Part shown: positions 1-3,237 of the stretch, in pieces
Position numbering within the stretch: position 1 is the stretch's first letter
Layout of the letters: each line of letters begins with the position of its first letter
Assembly: GCA_021789715.1 (NCBI GenBank)
Contig: JAJYJE010000039.1
Location: 1,879-8,405, forward strand
Length of the DNA: 6,527 nt
Origin: a bacterium
GTDB taxonomy: Bacteria; Patescibacteriota; Doudnabacteria; UBA920
Direction: 5' to 3'
Program-made: the position numbers and the translations under genes
Notes under the pieces: model-generated
Database searches by the model: none
Told to the model about the DNA's origin: nothing
Seen by the model: the letters and a program-made list of their open reading frames with translations, nothing else

Positions 1-295
1 TGCGGTTGGTCACGTCTTCGTGGAAGACGCCCTCGTTACGGAACGAGAACAAGTAAAGTTTAAGGGATTTTGATTCTACCATGTTAACGCGCGGCGCGTA
101 GACAATCTCGAACTGGGCGAAATCCGGCTGGCCGGTAATTGGGCATAAAGACGTGAATTCGTGGCAAACCAGCGGCACCAAATAGTCTTGGTCTGGGTTT
201 TGGTTAACGAAAGTTTCTAAAATGTCCCTGTCCGGTTTGGTCGGGTAAGAGTTTTTTTTAGCTCCCAGGGACTTGAATTTATTGGTTGCGGGCAT
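1..295 (-). CDS. queF: NADPH-dependent 7-cyano-7-deazaguanine reductase QueF, 5' part
   Basis: QueF reduces the nitrile preQ0 to the amine preQ1 with NADPH in the cytoplasm, in the pathway to the tRNA wobble base queuosine. I translated the minus strand from the ATG at 295-293: 98 residues are open to the window edge, so the C-terminus is missing. Type I (short) QueF proteins are about 150-165 residues long. The signature residues are in place: the nucleophile Cys51 in [13 protein letters not shown] with Asp58, the QueF motif [16 protein letters not shown] (residues 74-89), and His92-Glu93 in VFHEDVTNR. These match Cys55, Asp62 and His96/Glu97 of the B. subtilis enzyme with a constant offset of four. 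The start lies about 20 nt after a predicted transcription start and has no clear Shine-Dalgarno site. No other queuosine gene is visible. Family assignment is very sure. Confidence 0.96.
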   Translation of the reverse strand, partial: MPATNKFKSLGAKKNSYPTKPDRDILETFVNQNPDQDYLVPLVCHEFTSLCPITGQPDFAQFEIVYAPRVNMVESKSLKLYLFSFRNEGVFHEDVTNR

Positions 296-321
296 TGTAA
301 ATTGGGAAGTTAATTAGAGAT

Positions 322-349
322 ATTATAATAGATGGGGAAATTGGGTCAA
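322..349 (-). promoter_or_regulatory. Promoter for queF
   Basis: On the minus strand a -35 TTGACC (349-344) and a perfect -10 TATAAT (327-322) are separated by 16 bp. The predicted transcript begins near 315 and leaves a leader of about 20 nt before the queF ATG. The promoter sits between the end of the broken lipoprotein gene (361) and queF, so queF has its own transcription unit. No preQ1 riboswitch can fit in so short a leader. Confidence 0.75.
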
Positions 350-360
350 CTTTGGATTTT

Positions 361-763
361 TTAGGCGTTACAAAATTCCTTACGTTGGTTATGCCGGATT
401 TGTAACACTAAAGCCGGGTATGTTGATGCGGTGTAGGCCGGGGATAATATTGGTGTGGTAGGCTCAAATAGAAAGGACTCCCCAGATGACCAATTAAAGT
501 TTGTTGCAGTTATTGGTTGAGAGGCCTGGTAAGTAGTGTTTCCATATGCATCTGTAGCATCTGTGGTCCAGTAATACCATAAGCCAGATTGAAGTCCGTT
601 ATTTTGTAGCGTTTGTGCATCAAAAATATGGAATGTCGTAGTTGTATTATCAGTTACAGTAGTATAGTTTATGGCTTTTTGACCTCCCGTTGTAGGTACT
701 ATTTGAGCTGCATCCAGCAGCAACTAAAAAAATTACAGGTAACGAAAATATTAGTTTTTTCAT
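361..763 (-). pseudogene. Lipoprotein-like gene with a frameshift
   Basis: Two frames appear to belong to one gene. The ATG at 763-761 opens MKKLIFSLPVIFLVAAGCSS, a short lipoprotein signal peptide: Lys2-Lys3, a hydrophobic core, and Cys18 after Ala-Ala-Gly as a plausible lipobox. This frame stops at 652-650 after 37 codons. The +1 frame then runs open to the TAA at 363-361 and encodes a Thr/Tyr/Asn-rich segment with stretches such as QSGLWYYWTTDATDAYGN. That body frame has no ATG start and has a TAG directly before its first TTG, so it is unlikely to be a gene alone. Dropping one base near the GGG at 688-686 would fuse signal and body into about 133 residues. I do not recognise the body. The break could be a real mutation or a sequencing or assembly error. 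No good promoter is visible upstream, and the gene is AT-rich. Confidence 0.55.
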
Positions 764-800
764 AAATGTAAAAGTTTGATTGCCTAAAGTGTATGCTTAT

Positions 801-816
801 TTTCCTTATAAGGAAA
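801..816. repeat. Perfect 16-bp palindrome, possible operator
   Basis: TTTCCTTATAAGGAAA is its own reverse complement. It lies 38-53 bp upstream of the ATG of the broken lipoprotein gene, where a regulator site could be. No convincing -35/-10 pair was found around it, so an operator role is only a possibility. Confidence 0.4.
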
Positions 817-873
817 GCAAAAATATTTACCACCTGTCACAATGGAAAACTTCATACTATCAATACTGGCAAC

Positions 874-902
874 AAAAAACACCTCTTTTCGAAGTGTTTT
901 TT
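874..902 (-). terminator. Intrinsic terminator after the 208-aa membrane protein gene
   Basis: AAAAAACAC (874-882) pairs with GTGTTTTTT (894-902). An inner TC/GA pair closes a TTTTC loop after one mismatch. Read on the minus strand the stem ends in a run of T, about 96 nt past the stop codon of the gene at 998-1624. The A/T-flanked stem is symmetric, so it could also work on the plus strand. Confidence 0.65.
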
Positions 903-997
903 GATATGGCAGCGGACCTAGTTATAGGTGTAAAACTTTTCAGGCTTTAGTGAGCGAAATTTACTACCGATTGACAGATGCTAGAGCTTATCCGGAA

Positions 998-1624
998 TTA
1001 GCGCAAGGTTCCGAAAAGAGTATGATAAACCCATGCACCAAAACCTATAAGGATTGCCAGGCCTATGATCGCAATCATTGTATACATAATCCCGTATAAA
1101 AAATAGCCTAGCCCCTTACCAATTTTATCCGTTGTTGTTAATTGTAGCCCGGCTCGATCTCTTGCTTCTTTAGATAGCATATCAGCAAAATAAGGGTCAA
1201 CCGCGATTGTTGGCTTAAGCAAAATCAAAGTATCTAAAAATTTTTCTGAGACATAGATAAAAGGAAACCTTTTTTGAAATTTAAAGTTGCCTTCTAATGC
1301 AAAATTGTAGCTTGTCCAAAAATTCATCTGAGTCCAACTTAACCAAGGCAAAATCTTTTTAATGCTAGTTATATCGTGTACATTTACCGTTCTTTGCTTT
1401 ATCCAAAAGTAAGATTCCTGTATTTGCCCATAACTTAGAACAAGTTTATAAGTTAAACAAAATAAGACGCTAATGATTGATAGTAAAGCTACTAAGAGCA
1501 ATAAAATTTTAACAAATAAGTTTGAAACACTTAGGGAAATAACATAGTAAAGATAAGCTACAAACATTCCACTAACTAAAGCCAGTAAACGATATTTTGC
1601 GTGAAAGGCTTGTTTTGTCGGCAT
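998..1624 (-). CDS. Three-helix membrane protein of unknown function
   Basis: 208 residues. Helices are predicted by eye at about 12-33, 37-58 and 172-203. Between the second and third lies a soluble region of about 110 residues containing LVLSYGQIQESYFWIKQRTVNVHDITSIKK (61-90, described here only in parts: a beta-rich start, then an HDITSI motif). Two N-terminal helices followed by a beta-rich domain with a 'D-I-x-S-I' turn recall bacterial PH-like membrane proteins. That similarity is weak and is an inference. The ATG at 1624-1622 is the first usable start in frame; it has no Shine-Dalgarno site and is preceded by an A-rich tract. The gene has a consensus promoter, a long structured leader and a terminator of its own, so it is probably expressed alone. 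Its AT-rich, Lys/Ile/Phe-rich coding differs from the GC-rich genes on the right, which may point to later acquisition. Confidence 0.82.
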   Translation of the reverse strand: MPTKQAFHAKYRLLALVSGMFVAYLYYVISLSVSNLFVKILLLLVALLSIISVLFCLTYKLVLSYGQIQESYFWIKQRTVNVHDITSIKKILPWLSWTQMNFWTSYNFALEGNFKFQKRFPFIYVSEKFLDTLILLKPTIAVDPYFADMLSKEARDRAGLQLTTTDKIGKGLGYFLYGIMYTMIAIIGLAILIGFGAWVYHTLFGTLR

Positions 1625-1676
1625 ACATTTTTTTAATTTCTTTTTGGTCGCCCTAAAGGATTGGAAAACTTTATCT

Positions 1677-1690
1677 TTAGTATATACTAA
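1677..1690. repeat. Perfect 14-bp AT-rich palindrome in the leader
   Basis: TTAGTATATACTAA is self-complementary. It lies between the predicted transcription start (about 1771) and the ATG (1624) of the 208-aa membrane protein. It could be a repressor site; its minus strand also contains TATACT, a possible weak secondary -10. Neither reading is supported beyond the symmetry. Confidence 0.35.
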
Positions 1691-1702
1691 GCGGAATAAT
1701 TT

Positions 1703-1743
1703 AAAAAGGCTTTCCTAAACCGTAACTCATCCGGTTTTGGAAA
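1703..1743 (-). terminator. Leader hairpin followed by U tract, possible attenuator
   Basis: On the minus strand TTTCC-A-AAACCG (1743-1732) pairs with CGGTTT-A-GGAAA (1722-1711), giving five pairs, a 1x1 A/A mismatch and six pairs around the 9-nt loop GATGAGTTA. Three bases (GCC) later comes TTTTT (1707-1703). This looks like an intrinsic terminator placed before the coding region. It could either attenuate the membrane protein gene or end a short RNA of about 70 nt. The gap between stem and T tract weakens the call. Confidence 0.4.
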
Positions 1744-1746
1744 AGG

Positions 1747-1775
1747 GGGACCCTCGGTTTTGCTTTTTGGGTCCC
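1747..1775 (-). other. 5'-end hairpin of the leader transcript
   Basis: GGGACCC (1775-1769 on the minus strand) pairs perfectly with GGGTCCC (1753-1747) around a 15-nt A-rich loop. It begins at the predicted transcription start, so it would cap the 5' end of the RNA and stabilise it. No T tract follows, so it is not a terminator in this direction. Confidence 0.45.
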
Positions 1776-1777
1776 AT

Positions 1778-1806
1778 ATTATATGGTACCGTAACGCGAC
1801 AGTCAA
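1778..1806 (-). promoter_or_regulatory. Promoter for the 208-aa membrane protein / leader RNA
   Basis: On the minus strand -35 TTGACT (1806-1801) and a perfect -10 TATAAT (1783-1778) are separated by exactly 17 bp. Transcription should start near 1771, giving a leader of about 148 nt before the ATG at 1624. It lies downstream of the tRNA terminator, so it starts an independent unit. Confidence 0.78.
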
Positions 1807-1844
1807 GAATTTCGAACACCACGATTGTCCTTTATCTACAACGC

Positions 1845-1866
1845 AAAAGCCGCCTCTGCGGCGGCT
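1845..1866 (-). terminator. Intrinsic terminator of tRNA-Glu
   Basis: On the minus strand AGCCGCC (1866-1860) and GGCGGCT (1854-1848) form a 7-bp GC-rich stem around GCAGA. The stem runs into TTTT at 1848-1845. It begins 11 nt after the encoded CCA end of the tRNA, the expected place for its terminator. Confidence 0.85.
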
Positions 1867-1876
1867 GATTCCGATT

Positions 1877-1951
1877 TGGTAGCGCTACCGGGAATCGAAC
1901 CCGGATTCCCACATTGAAAGCGTGGTGTCCTAACCATTAGACGATAGCGCC
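1877..1951 (-). tRNA. tRNA-Glu (anticodon UUC), CCA encoded
   Basis: 75 nt on the minus strand. The acceptor strand GGCGCTA (1951-1945) pairs with TAGCGCT (one G-U at the end), followed by discriminator A and an encoded CCA (1879-1877). The D arm contains TCTAATGGTTAGGA. The anticodon arm is CCACG-CTTTCAA-TGTGG, so the anticodon is TTC, reading glutamate codons. The T arm is CCGGG-TTCGATT-CCCGG. All four stems close, so the gene should be functional. Its first 15 nt also encode the last codons and stop of the GIY-YIG ORF upstream. The nearest convincing promoter upstream lies about 500 bp away at 2453-2481, so the tRNA may be cut from a long precursor. Confidence 0.97.
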
Positions 1952-2197
1952 ATGTTCTATTTGCTCATTCAAAAATTTTTTGAGAGCGTGATTCTTCTTA
2001 ATACCAATTTCCCGTTTTCTGCATTCAGTCTTATTGTCAAAAGATTCAGTATAAGCGAGATCAAATGGCTTATAAGGTTTGGTAGATTTAGTTAGCCCGT
2101 CATTATGTTCTTTAAGCCTCTTTATCGTATTTTCGGTTATGCCTACGTAATACCACCGTCGCGACCTGCTTCGTAAGACATACAAGTAATATGCCAT
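1937..2197 (-). CDS. GIY-YIG nuclease family protein embedded between tRNA-Glu copies
   Basis: 86 residues from the ATG at 2197-2195. The GIY-YIG elements appear in order: YLYVL (4-8), YYVGIT (16-21), the conserved Arg27 in IKRLKEHN (25-32), and the metal-binding Glu63 in ECRKREIGIKKN. The length fits single-domain UvrC-N/YhbQ-like (UPF0213 type) proteins, which have no separate DNA-binding domain. The frame stays open 17 codons further up, but that extension only translates the tRNA remnant and GC hairpins, so the internal ATG is preferred. The start codon directly follows a tRNA-Glu half-copy. The stop codon at 1939-1937 lies in the D loop of the intact tRNA-Glu, so RNase P cleavage would remove the last four codons and the stop. 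A homing or tRNA-targeting role is inference; the family also includes repair and orphan members. No Shine-Dalgarno site is visible. Confidence 0.88.
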   Translation of the reverse strand: MAYYLYVLRSRSRRWYYVGITENTIKRLKEHNDGLTKSTKPYKPFDLAYTESFDNKTECRKREIGIKKNHALKKFLNEQIEHGAIV

Positions 2198-2204
2198 AAA
2201 GCGT
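2194..2204. repeat. Direct repeat CCATAAAGCGT, copy 1
   Basis: The 11 bp CCATAAAGCGT spans the junction between the tRNA-Glu remnant and the start codon of the nuclease gene. The same 11 bp recur at 2321-2331, about 127 bp away. On the minus strand they read ACGCTTTATGG, where ACGCTTT is the 5' side of the tRNA-Glu anticodon arm. Confidence 0.5.
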
Positions 2205-2263
2205 AGTGTCCTAACTCCGGCGGAGCCGGATCCCGCTCCGCGGGACACTTAGACGATAGCGCC
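2198..2263 (-). pseudogene. Degenerate 5' half of tRNA-Glu, interrupted by hairpins
   Basis: On the minus strand GGCGCTATCGTCTAA (2263-2249) is identical to the first 15 nt of the intact tRNA-Glu. After a GC-rich insertion, GTTAGGACACTACGCTTT (2215-2198) matches tRNA positions up to the second anticodon base with one change (CTACG for CCACG). The copy then stops and the nuclease ATG follows. No matching 3' half lies nearby, so it cannot make a tRNA. It looks like the left-over side of an insertion at the anticodon of an ancestral tRNA-Glu gene. Confidence 0.8.
2216..2245. repeat. Two tandem 15-nt perfect hairpins (30-bp insert)
   Basis: Unit 1 is TCCGGC-GGA-GCCGGA (2216-2230) and unit 2 is TCCCGC-TCC-GCGGGA (2231-2245), each a 6-bp stem with a 3-nt loop. 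Unit 2 equals the reverse complement of unit 1 with one base pair swapped, changed on both sides so that pairing is kept. The pair interrupts the D loop of the tRNA-Glu remnant between TG and GTTAGG. It resembles a small palindromic repeat element. Confidence 0.75.
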
Positions 2264-2320
2264 GCGTCACCCTTTATTCCAGCCTCCCAGTTCGAACCTA
2301 AGGTTCGTCCTCTGCGGCCT

Positions 2321-2331
2321 CCATAAAGCGT
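2321..2331. repeat. Direct repeat CCATAAAGCGT, copy 2
   Basis: Second exact copy of the 11 bp at 2194-2204. Here no other tRNA sequence precedes it. The minus-strand reading after it, ATGGAGGCC, is closed by TAG after eight codons. It may mark an older copy or edge of the same insertion; chance is possible. Confidence 0.45.
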
Positions 2332-2360
2332 TTCTTTTCCCAAATTCTTTTTCTTCGGGG

Positions 2361-2394
2361 TTTTGATTTTTTCCTCATCAGTCGAAAATCAAAA
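2361..2394 (-). other. 10-bp AT-rich hairpin in the leader
   Basis: TTTTGATTTT (2361-2370) and AAAATCAAAA (2385-2394) are perfect reverse complements around a 14-nt loop. On the minus strand the loop reads CGACTGATGAGGAA. It lies about 50 nt after the predicted transcription start. No T tract follows on the minus strand, so it is not a standard terminator there. Confidence 0.55.
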
Positions 2395-2452
2395 ATTCAA
2401 ATGTGAAAAGAAGTTTGGGGCCCCGTTATAAATGAAAGGGCAGGCTCTTGCC

Positions 2453-2481
2453 ATTTTATCAGAATTCGTCTTTTTTTTCAA
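2453..2481 (-). promoter_or_regulatory. Promoter reading toward nuclease and tRNA-Glu
   Basis: On the minus strand -35 TTGAAA (2481-2476) and -10 TAAAAT (2458-2453) are 17 bp apart, with a TGA extension just before the -10. Transcription should start near 2446. It is the only convincing promoter found ahead of the nuclease and tRNA-Glu, and it is divergent from the plus-strand promoter at 2505-2533. Confidence 0.75.
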
Positions 2482-2504
2482 GGTTTGCCGTTTCACTGGT
2501 TGCC

Positions 2505-2533
2505 TAGACAAGAAGGGGGCGTTAAGGTACAAT
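2505..2533 (+). promoter_or_regulatory. Promoter for the 162-aa protein
   Basis: -35 TAGACA (2505-2510) and -10 TACAAT (2528-2533) are 17 bp apart, each one mismatch from consensus. Transcription should start near 2540, downstream of the TTG at 2485. This rules out the longer reading of the next gene. Confidence 0.7.
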
Positions 2534-2553
2534 CATTGGTTAGTTGGGTCAAT

Positions 2554-2559
2554 AGGAGG
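2554..2559 (+). promoter_or_regulatory. Ribosome binding site fixing the start at 2566
   Basis: A full AGGAGG lies 6 nt before the ATG at 2566. This is one of only two strong Shine-Dalgarno sites in the window. Together with the promoter position it fixes the start of the 162-aa protein. Confidence 0.85.
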
Positions 2560-2565
2560 ATTAGG

Positions 2566-3054
2566 ATGACACAGCCCATGTTGGTTACGGTAGTGGCGGC
2601 GATATTCGGAGCGCTGGCGGCTGCTACCATAATTGTCGGCTTCGTGGCCGCTAAGCGGCTGAGTGGCGCGCGGCGTGAGAATCCGGCGGGAAGATTGGCG
2701 GCCATTAGGGAGGCGTTTTCCGGTTATGGTTTCCATGTTAGCATTGCCGCCGCCGGCGACGGTTGGGAAGCCCTAGAGTTTGAGAGCCACCTTGCTGCCG
2801 CTATGGAAAAATGCGGTCTTAAAGTCGTAAGCCGCGGAGAGGAAACAGAACCGTTCTCGACCGTAGCGGATGCCAGCATTGAAGTCCGTGGCGTATTTTG
2901 GAAAGAGCGTGAGGGTCAGGGTAGGAGTATTATAGTTTTGAACGCCATGAGCCGCAAAGGCGGCATTGTAGCCGAGGGCTTTTTGTCCGGCACAAATTTG
3001 GACGACTTGGTATTTCGGACCATCTTGTGCCTGGGGCGGTCCGTGAGCAAGTAG
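2566..3054 (+). CDS. Membrane-anchored protein of unknown function
   Basis: 162 residues with one N-terminal transmembrane helix (about 6-29) followed by basic residues (AAKRLSGARR). This predicts an N-out, C-in anchor, or an uncleaved signal anchor with the opposite topology if the basic patch is ignored. The rest is a soluble alpha/beta domain of about 120 residues. The pattern FESHLAAAMEKCGLKVVSRGE (in parts, 73-92), then ADASIEVRGVFW (101-112), then SIIVLNAMSRKGG (121-133) loosely recalls the fold of CsgG/LpoB-type domains (helix, 'G-x-x-V-V-x-R', then 'A-D-x-x-I' strand). That is a weak inference. No catalytic motif is visible. The gene has its own promoter, a strong Shine-Dalgarno site and a terminator, and its coding is GC-rich like the transporter that follows. 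Confidence 0.85.
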   Translation: MTQPMLVTVVAAIFGALAAATIIVGFVAAKRLSGARRENPAGRLAAIREAFSGYGFHVSIAAAGDGWEALEFESHLAAAMEKCGLKVVSRGEETEPFSTVADASIEVRGVFWKEREGQGRSIIVLNAMSRKGGIVAEGFLSGTNLDDLVFRTILCLGRSVSK

Positions 3055-3080
3055 CGTTAAGGTGTCCCGTACCGCCGCAG

Positions 3081-3120
3081 CGCGATCGAATCATGGAGTA
3101 GGAATTCGGTCGCGTTTTTT
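3081..3120 (+). terminator. Intrinsic terminator after the 162-aa protein gene
   Basis: CGCGATCGAAT (3081-3091) pairs with ATTCGGTCGCG (3104-3114) over 11 bp with one T-G pair around a 12-nt loop. Six T follow directly (3115-3120). It starts 26 nt after the stop codon and separates this gene from the transporter. Confidence 0.9.
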
Positions 3121-3141
3121 ATAGCGGCAAAAATTTTTTTT

Positions 3142-3150
3142 TGCTATTAT
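3142..3150 (+). promoter_or_regulatory. Extended -10 promoter for the MFS transporter
   Basis: TGCTATTAT gives a TG extension plus -10 TATTAT (3145-3150); no good -35 is present. Transcription should start near 3157. The first bases of that RNA can fold into AGACAAC/GTTGTTT (3157-3163 with 3170-3176), followed by further T, a weak hairpin at the 5' end. An alternative pair TAGACA (3156-3161) and TATTAG (3180-3185) with an 18-bp spacer is weaker. The leader to the ATG at 3238 is about 80 nt. Confidence 0.55.
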
Positions 3151-3237
3151 ATAAGTAGACAACGCGACAGTTGTTTTTATATTAGGATTACTGAAACGTC
3201 AGGACAGTTTACCAATAAAATCGCAATCGCGCTACAT

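Larger units (their letters stand above)
2264..2446 (-). other. Foldable non-coding leader upstream of the tRNA-Glu region
   Basis: About 180 nt between a strong minus-strand promoter and the tRNA remnant, with no credible gene. It contains an outer helix (2410-2419 with 2339-2347, one bulged base), an inner 10-bp hairpin (2361-2394), the palindrome GGGGCCCC (2417-2424) and a 15-nt palindrome CGAACCTAAGGTTCG (2293-2307). On the minus strand the last overlaps a T-arm-like pattern CTTAG-GTTCGAA-CTGGG. It could be a long tRNA leader, a separate small RNA, or debris of older tRNA insertions. I recognise no known RNA family. Confidence 0.45.

Noticed and set aside
2198..2248. N-terminal extension of the nuclease ORF by 17 codons
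   Set aside because: These codons are the hairpin insert and tRNA remnant read as protein. The GIY-YIG domain begins right after the internal ATG.
2198..2263. Functional split tRNA half
   Set aside because: No matching 3' half was found, and the D loop is interrupted by 30 bp of hairpins. The intact tRNA-Glu lies next to it.
2143..2343. 66-aa minus-strand ORF
   Set aside because: It only translates the tRNA-Glu remnant, the GC hairpins and the leader in a frame overlapping the nuclease gene. Its composition is not protein-like.
2348..2394. Hammerhead ribozyme suggested by CTGATGAG and CGAA on the minus strand
   Set aside because: The second core box reads CGAAG and not GAAA, there is no convincing stem II between the boxes, and no cleavage-site stem could be placed. 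The simpler 10-bp hairpin explains the region.
2485..2565. Upstream TTG start for the 162-aa protein
   Set aside because: The predicted promoter (2505-2533) lies inside this extension, and the AGGAGG site points to the ATG at 2566.
1793..3171. Shared 11-mer AACGCGACAGT at 1793-1803 and 3161-3171
   Set aside because: A few exact 11-mers are expected by chance in a window this size. The copies sit in unrelated contexts.
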